In this document: positions 47,170 through 55,925 of the stretch, one piece after another | Position numbering within the stretch: position 1 is the first letter of the stretch | Layout of the letters: every line of letters starts with the position of its first letter | Origin: Cupriavidus plantarum | Lineage (GTDB): Bacteria; Pseudomonadota; Gammaproteobacteria; Burkholderiales; Burkholderiaceae | DNA length: 64,000 nucleotides | Reading direction: 5' to 3' | Assembly: GCF_905397285.1 (NCBI RefSeq) | Contig: NZ_CAJPUX010000001.1 | Span: 1,178,001 to 1,242,000, forward strand | Notes under the pieces: model-generated | What the model was told of the DNA's origin: nothing | The model's database searches: none | Seen by the model: the letters and a program-made list of their open reading frames with translations, nothing else | Program-made: the position numbers and the translations under genes

Positions 47170-48138
47170 TTACTCCGTCACGCTGCCGGTCGCGGCCGCG
47201 CGGGGGACAGGATTGGTAATGGCGTTGAAGGCTTGCAGCGCGGCCGGGCTGTCGGTGCGGCAGACGGGATCGGTGGCCTTCATGTACTTGTCGACGGTGC
47301 CGGCGAACAGCGCGGGCGCGACGGTGGAGTACGTCGTGACCGGGTCCTTCGTGCTGGGCTTTTCCAGCGCGCGGTACACGGACTCGGTGAGCGGCGTGGA
47401 CGAGCGTTTCGCCTCGGCGACCCATGCATCGAAGTCCGCGCGCGACGTCGCGAACGTCTTGAAGTGCATATCGGAGAAGCCCTCGCCGCTATACGCGGCC
47501 GACTGGCCAAGGTAGACGCCGGGCGTATCGGCGATCAGATGGAGCCTGGTCTGCATGCCCGCCATCGCGTACACCATGCTGCCGAGTTGCGGAATGAAGA
47601 ACGAATTCATCATCGACTCGGATGTAATCTTGAAATTGATCGGCGTGTCGACGGGAATCGCCAACTGGTTCAGCGAGGCGACGCCGTACTGCGGATAGAT
47701 GAACAGCCACTTCCAGTTGAGCGCGATGACCTCGACTTCCACGGGCTCCACCTTCGAGTCCAGCGGACGATACGGGTCGAGCTTGTGCGTGGAGGTCCAG
47801 ATCAGGAAGCCGAGGAAGGCCACGATCACGCAGGGGATGGTCCATACGACGATCTCGATCTTCGTCGAGTGCGACCACTTCGGCGCGTACGTTGCCTTTG
47901 TGTTGGCGTCCCGATAGCGCCACGCGAACACCAGCGTGAGCACGATGACCGGAATGACCACGAGCAACATCAGGAACAGCGAGACGAGGATCAGGTGTTT
48001 GGCCTGATGCCCGATATCGCCTTTGGGGGAGAGCAACTCGATGGTGCAGCCGGAGAGCAGCAACATGGTGCCTGCGGCGAGCGCGAGGCCCGCGGCGCGC
48101 CGCCAGCCGGAGCCAGACGGGGATGGACAAGTACGCAT
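47170..48138 (-). CDS. cyoA: cytochrome bo3 ubiquinol oxidase subunit II (lipoprotein)
   Basis: 322 residues. The signal peptide ends in lipobox LLSGC near residue 30. Two membrane helices (LILVSLFLMLLVVIPVIVLT and IVVWTIPCVIVAFLGFLIWT) precede a periplasmic cupredoxin domain (ALNWKWLFIYPQYGVASLNQ, SMMNSFFIPQLGSMVYAMAG). The CuA ligands are absent, as expected for a quinol oxidase. It is the first gene of cyoABCD and is divergent from a MocR-type regulator, with shared repeats in the gap. Confidence 0.96.
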   Translation of the reverse strand: MRTCPSPSGSGWRRAAGLALAAGTMLLLSGCTIELLSPKGDIGHQAKHLILVSLFLMLLVVIPVIVLTLVFAWRYRDANTKATYAPKWSHSTKIEIVVWTIPCVIVAFLGFLIWTSTHKLDPYRPLDSKVEPVEVEVIALNWKWLFIYPQYGVASLNQLAIPVDTPINFKITSESMMNSFFIPQLGSMVYAMAGMQTRLHLIADTPGVYLGQSAAYSGEGFSDMHFKTFATSRADFDAWVAEAKRSSTPLTESVYRALEKPSTKDPVTTYSTVAPALFAGTVDKYMKATDPVCRTDSPAALQAFNAITNPVPRAAATGSVTE

Positions 48139-48151
48139 ACGAGGGTTTTAA

Positions 48152-48273
48152 TGTATGGAAATACGGGATGCCGAGGCGGAAGATAAGGTAAGACAACGCC
48201 CATACAAGCGACCCGATATCAACAAAACAACAGGATTCGCCCTGACCCATGCGTGAAAAGATTTCCATACAAG
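48152..48273. promoter_or_regulatory. CCATACA repeats between cyoA and the MocR-type gene
   Basis: TGTATGGAAAT at 48152-48162 is an exact inverted copy of ATTTCCATACA at 48261-48271. A direct copy of CCATACAAG occurs at 48200-48208 and 48265-48273. The last copy lies inside the regulator's first codons. Multiple direct and inverted sites fit MocR/GabR regulators, which bind as dimers to separated repeats. They are probably operators for autoregulation and for cyo control; this is inference. Confidence 0.55.
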
Positions 48274-49685
48274 ACGACGGCGCCACGGCGTGGCTGACGG
48301 GCTTCAGCGCCGGAGGCGGCGCACGGTATCTCCAGATCGTGGGCCGCATCGAGCAGGCGATTGCGGACGGCACATTGGTCCCGGGCGACCGATTACCGCC
48401 GCAGCGCCGGATTGCCGCGCTGCTAGGCGTGGACCTGACCACGGTCACACGCGCGCTGACGGAGGCGCGCCGACGGCATCTGATCGAAGCGCGCGGCGCG
48501 CTCGGCACGTTCATTGCCGCGCCGCGCGTCGAACTTGCGCAGCGCGTGGACCTGAGCATGAACGTGCCGCCGCCGCCCGATGGCGTCGATTTCGACGATC
48601 TGATGCGGCGCGGAGTCTCGCAGGTGTTGCTGCGCGCCGATGCAAGCCTGCTGATGACGTATCAGCTCGGCGGTGGGAGTCACAGCGATCGCGCGGCCGG
48701 CGTGATGTGGCTCGCGCCGATGCTTGGCGCGGTGGAGCCGGACCGGTTGATGGTGAGTCCCGGCGCGCAGGCGGCGCTCGCGGCGCTCATCCTGTCGCAG
48801 ACACAGCCCGGCGACGCGATTGCCACGGAGCCGCTGGCATACCCGGGCATCCGGCTCGCGGCCGAGCAACTGGGCCGCCGCGTCGTCGCGGTGGATGTGG
48901 ACGCCGATGGCATGCGGCCCGACGCGCTTGCGGAGGCGTGTCGCGGGCAGGCGGAGGGACGAGGGGATGGACGACCGGAGGGCGGCGCTGTGCGCCTCGT
49001 CTATCTGAACCCGACGACGCAGAACCCGACCACATGGACGATGCCCGAATCGCGACGCCATGAGCTCCTCGCCACGGCCGCGCGGCACGGCCTGCTGATC
49101 GTGGAGGACGATCCGTACTGGCTGCTGACGCCCGACGCGCCCACACCCCTGGCGCGCCTCGCGCCGGACCGGGTCTGCTACATCTCGACGATGTCGAAGT
49201 GCCTGAGCCCCGGGCTGCGGACCGCGTTCGTGGTGTTGCCCGCGAGCGTGTCGGAGGATGGCGTGCTGGCGGCCCTGCGCGCGTTCGCGCTGATGTCCGC
49301 GCCGCTGACGACGGCGGTGACGACGCAATGGATCCACGATGGCGCCGCACAGACGCTGCTCTCCGGCATTCGGCGCGAAGCGGCCGCGCGCCAGGGCATC
49401 GCGCGGCAGTTGCTATCGAGCGTGGGGCAGGCGCCGCCGAGCGGCATCCACCTGTGGTACACGCTGCCGAGCTACTGGACCTCGCAGGCGCTGGCGAACG
49501 CCGCGCGCGCCGAGGAGCTGCGCGTCACGCCATCGGAAGCGTTTGAGGTCGGGACGAAGCGCGCCAACGCGATTCGGATTTCGCTCGGGGGCGCGGAAGA
49601 CCGGTTGCTGCTGGCGAGCGGATTGCGTCGACTCGCCGATCTGCTCGCCCGCAGACCGGACGGCATTCGCGAAATCGTCGTATAG
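48249..49685 (+). CDS. MocR-type PLP-dependent transcriptional regulator
   Basis: 478 residues. The N-terminal GntR-type winged helix (about 25-95) is RYLQIVGRIEQAIADGTLVP ... RLPPQRRIAALLGVDLTTVT RAL. An aminotransferase class I-like domain follows (about 120-478), with the PLP-binding Lys in ISTMSKCLSPGLRTAFVVLP near residue 318 and NPTTQNPTTWTMPESRRHEL near residue 258. Such regulators sense amino-compounds or vitamin B6 through a PLP fold. It is divergent from cyoABCD and sits between the two quinol oxidase operons, so one of them is a likely target. Effector unknown. Confidence 0.88.
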   Translation: MREKISIQDDGATAWLTGFSAGGGARYLQIVGRIEQAIADGTLVPGDRLPPQRRIAALLGVDLTTVTRALTEARRRHLIEARGALGTFIAAPRVELAQRVDLSMNVPPPPDGVDFDDLMRRGVSQVLLRADASLLMTYQLGGGSHSDRAAGVMWLAPMLGAVEPDRLMVSPGAQAALAALILSQTQPGDAIATEPLAYPGIRLAAEQLGRRVVAVDVDADGMRPDALAEACRGQAEGRGDGRPEGGAVRLVYLNPTTQNPTTWTMPESRRHELLATAARHGLLIVEDDPYWLLTPDAPTPLARLAPDRVCYISTMSKCLSPGLRTAFVVLPASVSEDGVLAALRAFALMSAPLTTAVTTQWIHDGAAQTLLSGIRREAAARQGIARQLLSSVGQAPPSGIHLWYTLPSYWTSQALANAARAEELRVTPSEAFEVGTKRANAIRISLGGAEDRLLLASGLRRLADLLARRPDGIREIVV

Positions 49686-49832
49686 ATCGCGAAAATCAGA
49701 TCAAGGCGGGAAGAAAAAAAAGTCGCGGCAGGCCGTGCGGGCTGGTGAGGGGTGCCCGCAAGAGGGGAGAGCAAGACGAGGAGGAGGAGGGGTCTTGCTG
49801 CATAACGGCCTTCTTGCCGCGACCTCGGAAAA

Positions 49833-50177
49833 TCAGCCCATGGTGCAGGGCGGCGTGTGCGCGGCGACGATGCGTTCCGCGCGCTCGAGGTTCTGCGGGT
49901 AATCGTTGTCGTTACCGGCGGGGTTGAAACCCGCGGCTTCGAGGTTGGCCAGTTCGCGCTCGAGGCTCGCATGCGTGACCGGCGCGTTGCACGGTTGCGG
50001 CTTGCCGAGCTTGAGCGCGGCGAGCGTCTGCCGCTGCGCCGCGGTCTCGGCGTGGGCGGTCTGCACATGCAGCGCGGCGAACGCGCTGGCGGCGAGGATC
50101 AGGGCCTGGAACGCCGTGGTCATGTTCAGGCGATTGAGGCTTCCGGTAGTTACGGTGCGTGCGGTACGTGCTGGCAT
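49833..50177 (-). CDS. DUF4148-like exported protein
   Basis: 114 residues from ATG at 50177, which has GGAGAA eight bases upstream; an ATG at 50123 would start right at the signal peptide. The signal sequence is MTTAFQALILAASAFAALHV ... AHA, cleaved before ETAAQRQ. The mature part (LASLEREL-like HASLERELANLEAAGFNPAG, NDNDYPQNLERAERIVAAHT) shows the tandem DUF4148 features common in Burkholderiaceae: N-x-a-x-YP and A-x-ki-A. It is a periplasmic protein of unknown role. It is divergent from cioA. Confidence 0.75.
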   Translation of the reverse strand: MPARTARTVTTGSLNRLNMTTAFQALILAASAFAALHVQTAHAETAAQRQTLAALKLGKPQPCNAPVTHASLERELANLEAAGFNPAGNDNDYPQNLERAERIVAAHTPPCTMG

Positions 50178-50458
50178 GATGCGTTCTCCGTGGACGATGA
50201 GTGCGTGGCGTCGAACCATGGAATGCATCGTAGCGGCACAGTGCCGAATGCGACGGATACAGTGCGCGAAGTGGCCGGGCAACACAGTTGGCGCGGACGT
50301 TCCAACGCGGTTTTGTTGGGTGATTGCGGTTCCGCACGATGTCGGCGCTGAGCTTCGCTGCAACCTTCGCAACTGTATCCGTCGGTTCTGCCGGGGCTCT
50401 CTTACTCTTCGCAACACGGCACGAACGGATGCCGCTGCCCACCGAAGAGAGCCCAGCG

Positions 50459-51904
50459 ATGCACGACATAACCGCACTAGATCTCGCGCGTATCCAGTTT
50501 GGATTCACAGTTTCCTTCCACATCATCTTTCCCGCGATCACGATTGGCCTCGCCAGTTATCTCGCGGTGCTCGAAGGTTGCTGGCTGCGCACCAAAGACC
50601 CTGTCTACAAGACCCTGTTCCACTTCTGGGTGAAGATTTTCGCCATCAACTTTGGGATGGGCGTCGTGTCGGGCCTCGTGATGGCCTACCAGTTCGGCAC
50701 CAACTGGAGCTTCTTCTCGGAATTCGCCGGCGGCGTGACCGGACCGCTCCTCACGTACGAAGTGCTCACGGCCTTCTTCCTGGAAGCGGGCTTCCTCGGC
50801 GTGATGCTGTTCGGCTGGAATCGCGTCGGTCCCGGCCTGCACTTCCTGTCGACCATCATGGTCGCCGTTGGCACGCTGATCTCGACGACGTGGATCCTCG
50901 CATCGAACAGCTGGATGCAGACGCCGCAGGGCTACGAGATCCTGAACGGCCGCGTGGTGCCGACCGACTGGCTCGCCGTCATCTTCAACCCGTCGTTCCC
51001 GTACCGCCTGGCGCATATGAGCATTGCCGCGTATGTGTCCACGGCGCTGTTCGTGGCGGCCGCCGGTGCCTGGCTGCTGCTGAAGGACAAGTCGGTGGTG
51101 CCCGCCCGCAAGATGCTGTCGATGGCGATGTGGATGCTGTTGATCATCGCGCCGGTGCAGGCCTTCGTAGGCGATCAGCATGGCCTCAATACGCTCAAGT
51201 ACCAGCCGGCCAAGATCGCCGCGATGGAAGGGCACTGGGATACAGCGCCCAAGGGCGATACCGACGGCTTTCCGCTGATCGTGTTCGGCATTCCCGATAT
51301 GGACAAGGAAGTCACGAAATACGCGATCGAAATTCCGCGTCTCGGCAGCCTGATCCTGACCCACAGCCTCGATGGCCAGATCGAGGGCCTGAAAGACTTT
51401 CCCAAGGCCGACCGCCCGAACTCGACCGTGATCTTCTTCACGTTCCGCGCGATGGTCGCGCTCGGTGTGCTGATGATCCTGTTCGGCGTGCTCGGTGTGG
51501 TCCTGCGCCGCAACGGCGCGCTGTTTCGCAATCGCCTGTTCCTGCGCCTTGCGGTGGCCATGGGTCCGACCGGGCTGATGGCGCTGCTGGCCGGATGGCT
51601 GACCACCGAGATCGGCCGCCAGCCGTGGGTTGTCTATGGCCTGCTGCGCACGAGCGACGCGGTATCGCGCCATGACGTCGGCCCGATCGCGGGTTCGCTT
51701 GCCGCCTTCGTGGTCGTCTACTTCCTGCTGTTCGGCACGGGCATCCGCTACATGCTCAAGCTCGTGAACAAGGGGCCGGACGGCAGCGCCCACGACGACG
51801 TGACGCCCGGCCACATTCCGGTGCCCCCGCAGGCGGTGCCCATGGGTAGCGCCGCATCCGGGACCGTCGCGGGTACCGCCGCTGCGCAGTTCAGCAACCA
51901 TTAA
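50459..51904 (+). CDS. cioA: cyanide-insensitive ubiquinol oxidase subunit I (CydA family)
   Basis: 481 residues from ATG at 50459 (MHDITALDLARIQFGFTVSF); a start at 50324 would extend into the promoter region. It is cytochrome bd-type with nine helices. The haem ligand His lies in GFTVSFHIIFPAITIG near residue 21, and the conserved GRQPWVVYGLLRTSDAVS near residue 385 is intact. The Q-loop between helices 6 and 7 is short, which places it in the CIO (bd-like, haem d-poor) subgroup. It oxidises ubiquinol and reduces oxygen without proton pumping, resisting cyanide. It is followed by cioB after 22 bases. Confidence 0.94.
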   Translation: MHDITALDLARIQFGFTVSFHIIFPAITIGLASYLAVLEGCWLRTKDPVYKTLFHFWVKIFAINFGMGVVSGLVMAYQFGTNWSFFSEFAGGVTGPLLTYEVLTAFFLEAGFLGVMLFGWNRVGPGLHFLSTIMVAVGTLISTTWILASNSWMQTPQGYEILNGRVVPTDWLAVIFNPSFPYRLAHMSIAAYVSTALFVAAAGAWLLLKDKSVVPARKMLSMAMWMLLIIAPVQAFVGDQHGLNTLKYQPAKIAAMEGHWDTAPKGDTDGFPLIVFGIPDMDKEVTKYAIEIPRLGSLILTHSLDGQIEGLKDFPKADRPNSTVIFFTFRAMVALGVLMILFGVLGVVLRRNGALFRNRLFLRLAVAMGPTGLMALLAGWLTTEIGRQPWVVYGLLRTSDAVSRHDVGPIAGSLAAFVVVYFLLFGTGIRYMLKLVNKGPDGSAHDDVTPGHIPVPPQAVPMGSAASGTVAGTAAAQFSNH

Positions 51905-51926
51905 TCGGCTAACGAGGCAAACTGTC

Positions 51927-52934
51927 ATGGGAATCGATCTCCCTCTCATCTGGGTCACGCTGATCTACTTCGGCGTGATGATGTACGTGGTCATGGACGG
52001 CTTCGATCTGGGCATCGGCATCATGTTTCCTTTCGTGAAAGACCGTACGGACCGCGATGTGATGATGAACACCGTCGCGCCGGTCTGGGACGGCAACGAA
52101 ACGTGGCTCGTGCTGGGCGGCGCGGCGCTGTTCGGCGCGTTCCCGCTCGCCTATGGCGTGGTGCTGAGCGCGCTGTACATACCGCTCATCGGCATGCTGC
52201 TCGCGCTGATCTTCCGCGGCGTCGCGTTCGAGTTCCGCTTCAAGGCGAGCGACCGCACGCGGCATCTCTGGGACAAGGCGTTCATCGGCGGCTCGGCGCT
52301 GGCCGGCTTCTTCCAGGGCGTCGCGCTCGGGGCGTACATCAACGGCATTCCGGTCAACGGGCATGACTACACCGGTGGCGCGTTCGACTGGTTCGCGCCG
52401 TTCCCGCTGTTCACCGGCCTCGGCGTCGTGGTCGCCTACGCGTTCCTCGGCTGCACGTGGCTGATCATGAAGACGGAAGGCCGACTGCAGGGCCGCATGA
52501 TCGCCGCCGCCACGCCGCTGACGGCGATGATGCTGATCTTCATCGCGGTCACCAGCGTGTGGACGCCGCTCACGCACCCCGAGATCGCGCAACGGTGGTT
52601 CTCCCTGCCGAACCTGTACTGGTTCGCGCCGGTGCCGCTGCTCGTGCTCGCGTCCGCGTTCGGCATCATCCGCGTGCTCGGCAGCCGGCCGAACGCCGGG
52701 CCGTTCCTCTTCGCGCTGCTGATGGTATTCGTCGGCTATACGGGCCTCGCGATCAGCGTGTGGCCGAACATCATTCCGCCCGACGTATCGATCTGGCAGG
52801 CTTCGTCGCCGCCGCAAAGCCAGGGCTTCACGCTCGTGGGCGCGCTGTTCATCGTGCCGATCATCCTCACGTATTCGTCGTGGTCGTACTACGTGTTCCG
52901 CGGCAAGGTCAAGGCAGGGGAGGGGTATCACTAA
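51927..52934 (+). CDS. cioB: cyanide-insensitive ubiquinol oxidase subunit II (CydB family)
   Basis: 335 residues with eight or nine helices. It opens LIWVTLIYFGVMMYVVMDGF DLGIG, followed by MNTVAPVWDGNETWLVLGGAALFGAFPLAY near residue 50, the CydB signature. It pairs with CioA. Its stop overlaps the start of the small subunit gene (TAATG), so all three products are probably made in stoichiometric amounts. Confidence 0.95.
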   Translation: MGIDLPLIWVTLIYFGVMMYVVMDGFDLGIGIMFPFVKDRTDRDVMMNTVAPVWDGNETWLVLGGAALFGAFPLAYGVVLSALYIPLIGMLLALIFRGVAFEFRFKASDRTRHLWDKAFIGGSALAGFFQGVALGAYINGIPVNGHDYTGGAFDWFAPFPLFTGLGVVVAYAFLGCTWLIMKTEGRLQGRMIAAATPLTAMMLIFIAVTSVWTPLTHPEIAQRWFSLPNLYWFAPVPLLVLASAFGIIRVLGSRPNAGPFLFALLMVFVGYTGLAISVWPNIIPPDVSIWQASSPPQSQGFTLVGALFIVPIILTYSSWSYYVFRGKVKAGEGYH

Positions 52935-53122
52935 TGAACGATCGAAACTTCGACCCCAGGTTGCATCGAGACCCGGAGAACCCATCGGCAACGGGTGCCG
53001 AAGGTAGCCTCGGCCTCCGGCTGGGATGGATGGCGTTGCTGTGGCTCGGCGGCGTGGGCACGGTGTTCGTGTTTGCGACGATCATGCGGCTGCTGATGCG
53101 GCTCGGCGGACTCGTCTCCTGA
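52934..53122 (+). CDS. DUF2474-like small subunit of the cyanide-insensitive oxidase
   Basis: 62 residues, starting in the cioB stop (TAATG). A charged N-terminal half (MNDRNFDPRLHRDPENPSAT) is followed by a single helix LGWMALLWLGGVGTVFVFAT IMRLLM. DUF2474 proteins are single-helix companions of CioAB, analogous to CydX in bd oxidases. The N-terminal extension here is longer than usual. Family assignment rests on size, position and the WMALLWLGGVG pattern. Confidence 0.75.
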   Translation: MNDRNFDPRLHRDPENPSATGAEGSLGLRLGWMALLWLGGVGTVFVFATIMRLLMRLGGLVS

Positions 53123-53129
53123 CCGCGTC

Positions 53130-55139
53130 ATGTTCGCCCGCATGATCGGCTTCCCCAGCGCGCGCGACTGGGTGTTCTCGGCCAAGGTGTTCGCGGCCGC
53201 GATGCTCGCGCTGTATATCGCGCTCGCGTTCGCGCTGCCGCGGCCCTACTGGGCGATGGCGACGGTGTACCTCGTGTCCCATCCGCTGACGGGCGCGACG
53301 CGCTCGAAGGGCGCCTACCGCGTGGTCGGCACGCTGCTCGGCGCCGTGGCGGCCGTGGCCCTCGTGCCGCCGCTCGTGGACTCGCCGACGCTGCTGATGG
53401 GCGCCATCGCCTTCTGGGTCGGCACGTTGCTGTACCTGTCGCTGATGGAGCGCACGCCGCGCAGCTACGTGTTTCTGCTCGCCGCCTACACGCTGCCGAT
53501 CGTCGCGCTGCCCGCGGTCAACGATCCGTTGCAGATCTTCGACCTGGCGGTGGCGCGCGTGGAAGAGATCTGCATCGGCATTGTCTGCGCGAGCGTGATC
53601 GGCTCGCTGGTGTTTCCCGCGCGCGTGGCCAGCGCGCTGCATGCGCAGACGACGGTCTGGCTCGCGGATGCCGCGCGCTGGGCATCCGCGATGCTCACGG
53701 GCGCGCCGGGGGACATGCAACAGCACGACAGCCGGTACAAGCTCGCGGCCGATATCCGTCAGCTGGACACGCTGATCACGCATCTGCAGTTCGACGCGGA
53801 CACCGCGATGGCGGTCCGCTGCGCGCGCTGCCTGCATGCGCGCATGACCATGCTGCTGCCCGAACTGTCGGGCCTCGCGAGCGTGCTGCGCGCCTTGCAT
53901 GGCCATCCCGCCGGCGTGCCCGCCGCGCTCGCGCAGCGCATGGCTGGCGTGGCCGCATGGATGCGCGGTGAAACCGGAACGGTCCTGATGGCCGACCCCG
54001 GGGACCCGGAGACAGCCGCCGCCAGCGTGCCAGAGGCTGGCTGGCACGCCGATCTCGTGGCCACCGCCGAGCATCACCTTGCCAAGCTATCCGATCTCTG
54101 GCACGACTGCCTCGTGCTTCAGCAGCACATCAGCGACCGGGCGACCGAACAGGTCATGCCGGAACTCCGCTATGCGGACATGCCCGGCGAGCGGTCGTAT
54201 CACCACGATCATCCGATGCTGCTCGTGTACGCGCTCACGGCGGGATGCGCGACATTCGCCGCCGGGCTCGCGTGGATTCTCTCCGGCTGGATCGAGGGCG
54301 GCGCGCCCGTTGCGCTGGCCGCGCTGACCACCTGCATCTACGCCACCGTCGACGAGCCGCGCCGCACGGCGTGGCGCTTCGTCCGGTGGGCCCTCGTATG
54401 CCTGGTCGTCTCGTGGTTCTATATCTTCATCGTGCTGCCGTTCGCGCACGATTTCGCGGGGCTCGCGGGTTTGCTCGCGGTGCCGTACCTGATCATCGGC
54501 GCGCTGATCGCGCGGCCGGGCTTCAATCTTTTCGCCGTACTGCTGTCCGTCAATGCCGCGTCGTTCGCGAACGTGCAGATGCTGTACGACGCGAATTTCG
54601 GCAACCTGTTCAACGGCACGATCGCGACATTCGCGGCCATGCTGTTCGCCCCGCTATGGGTCGTGATGGTGCGCCCGTTCGGCGCGCACGCGGTACTCCG
54701 CCGGCTCGTCCATGCGAGCTGGAAGGACATCGCGCTGGGCGCCGATCGCCAGGAACTCGAGGCGCATCCGCAACTGCGCGGACGCATGCTCGACCAGCTA
54801 CAGCGGCTCGTGCCGCTGCTGGCCGCGAGCAGCGACAAGGCGTCGAACCGGGGATTCTCGGAATTGCAGGTGGGCTTCGGCACGCTGACGCTGCAGCGAG
54901 ACTTCGCCATGCTGACACCGGTGGCGCAGGAGCGGCTCGCGCGCGTGCTGCGTTCGCTCGAGTATCACTATCTGCGGCGTGTGAGGGAGGGCGAAGCCCT
55001 GCCGCCGCCGCAGCGGCTTGCCGCGCGCATCGACACGGCGCTGGCCGCGATCTCGCACGGCGCCGGGAGCGCGTCGCGCGAAACGGTGTCCGCGCTGACG
55101 GGGATTCGGCTCTCGTTGTTTCCTGAGTGGAAGGCGTAG
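53130..55139 (+). CDS. FUSC family membrane protein (fusaric-acid-resistance-like efflux component)
   Basis: 669 residues, seven bases after the small subunit gene. Two blocks of about five or six helices (about 15-165 and 355-500) flank cytoplasmic domains, the FUSC/AaeB layout. The start VFAAAMLALYIALAFALPRP YWAMATVYLV (with S-H-P-L-T-G) is conserved. Relatives export aromatic acids or siderophore-like compounds as the inner-membrane part of a pump with an MFP adaptor, but no adaptor or outer-membrane gene is adjacent here. Its coupling to cioAB is odd but close spacing suggests one operon. Confidence 0.9.
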   Translation: MFARMIGFPSARDWVFSAKVFAAAMLALYIALAFALPRPYWAMATVYLVSHPLTGATRSKGAYRVVGTLLGAVAAVALVPPLVDSPTLLMGAIAFWVGTLLYLSLMERTPRSYVFLLAAYTLPIVALPAVNDPLQIFDLAVARVEEICIGIVCASVIGSLVFPARVASALHAQTTVWLADAARWASAMLTGAPGDMQQHDSRYKLAADIRQLDTLITHLQFDADTAMAVRCARCLHARMTMLLPELSGLASVLRALHGHPAGVPAALAQRMAGVAAWMRGETGTVLMADPGDPETAAASVPEAGWHADLVATAEHHLAKLSDLWHDCLVLQQHISDRATEQVMPELRYADMPGERSYHHDHPMLLVYALTAGCATFAAGLAWILSGWIEGGAPVALAALTTCIYATVDEPRRTAWRFVRWALVCLVVSWFYIFIVLPFAHDFAGLAGLLAVPYLIIGALIARPGFNLFAVLLSVNAASFANVQMLYDANFGNLFNGTIATFAAMLFAPLWVVMVRPFGAHAVLRRLVHASWKDIALGADRQELEAHPQLRGRMLDQLQRLVPLLAASSDKASNRGFSELQVGFGTLTLQRDFAMLTPVAQERLARVLRSLEYHYLRRVREGEALPPPQRLAARIDTALAAISHGAGSASRETVSALTGIRLSLFPEWKA

Positions 55140-55152
55140 TCGCCTGGGGTGG

Positions 55153-55824
55153 TCACCCCATGTAGATCTGCGCGAGGCCTTCCTTGAGCGCGGTGGCGAT
55201 CTGGTCGTGGCGGCGGTCGATGTGGCGCGCGAGAATCGGGATGCAACGCTCCGCATCGCGCGCCTTGAGTCCGAGCAGGATCTCGCGATGGTCGTTCTGG
55301 CTCACGCGGCGGTCGCAGCGCTCCATATCGATCCACCGCACGAAACGAATGCGCGCATTGATGTTGCGCAGCACGCGCAGCATCTCGAGGTTGCCGGACA
55401 TCGCCATCAGGCTCTCGTGGAACGTCTCGTCGAGCCGCACGAGTTCCTCGACCGACCGGTCGCCGGGCTCGGGGCCGGTCTTCTCGAGGAACGCCAGCAG
55501 TGCGTCGATCTCTTCGTCCTTCGCGCGCACCAGCGATAACCGCAACGCCTCGGTCTCCACGATCTTGCGCATCTCGTACAGCGAGAACACTTCCTGCGCG
55601 TCGAGGTCGCGGCAGAAGAAGCCCTTGCCGGGCGAGAAGCGCAACAGGCCTTCCGTGGTGAGGCGCGTCAGCGCCTCTCGCAGCGGCGTGCGGCTGACGC
55701 CGAGCGCGCTCGCCAGCACGCCTTCATTGAGGCGTTCGCCGGGCTTGAAGTCGTAGCCGACGCTCATGGCCTTGAGCTTGTCGTAGACCTGCTCGACGAT
55801 GCTGTCAGTTGCTGCTGTTGCCAC
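55153..55824 (-). CDS. FCD-domain GntR transcriptional regulator
   Basis: 223 residues from GTG at 55824. Winged-helix residues about 8-75 include VEQVYDKLKAMSVGYDFKPG, ERLNEGVLASALGVSRTPLR, EALTRLTTEGLLRF; the FCD domain (about 88-215) has VRLDETFHESLMAMSGNLEM with metal-type His residues. It is the repressor candidate for the nearby catabolic genes: GTGTATACAC lies 75 bases upstream of its start and CTGTATACAG lies in the promoter region of the divergent dehydrogenase gene. The ligand is likely a small hydroxy- or keto-acid, by family habit. Confidence 0.88.
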   Translation of the reverse strand: MATAATDSIVEQVYDKLKAMSVGYDFKPGERLNEGVLASALGVSRTPLREALTRLTTEGLLRFSPGKGFFCRDLDAQEVFSLYEMRKIVETEALRLSLVRAKDEEIDALLAFLEKTGPEPGDRSVEELVRLDETFHESLMAMSGNLEMLRVLRNINARIRFVRWIDMERCDRRVSQNDHREILLGLKARDAERCIPILARHIDRRHDQIATALKEGLAQIYMG

Positions 55825-55898
55825 GGTGTCCGGTCCTGTCTAGTCTGGTGTTTGACGCGAAGGCAGGAATATACCTGAATTCCCCGCTGTGCACGGCG

Positions 55899-55908
55899 GT
55901 GTATACAC
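55899..55908. promoter_or_regulatory. GTGTATACAC operator candidate upstream of the GntR gene
   Basis: A perfect 10-base palindrome with the core TGTATACA, 75 bases before the regulator's start and 18 bases beyond the Bug gene's stop. The same 8-base core recurs at 57013. FCD regulators such as VanR-type proteins use TGTATACA-like sites. Confidence 0.55.
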
Positions 55909-55925
55909 GGCGGATCGCAGCCGGG

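Noticed and set aside
55139-55163. TGGGGTG/CACCCCA hairpin between FUSC and GntR genes as a terminator
   Set aside because: The loop is only two to four bases and no T run follows on either strand; termination is not supported.
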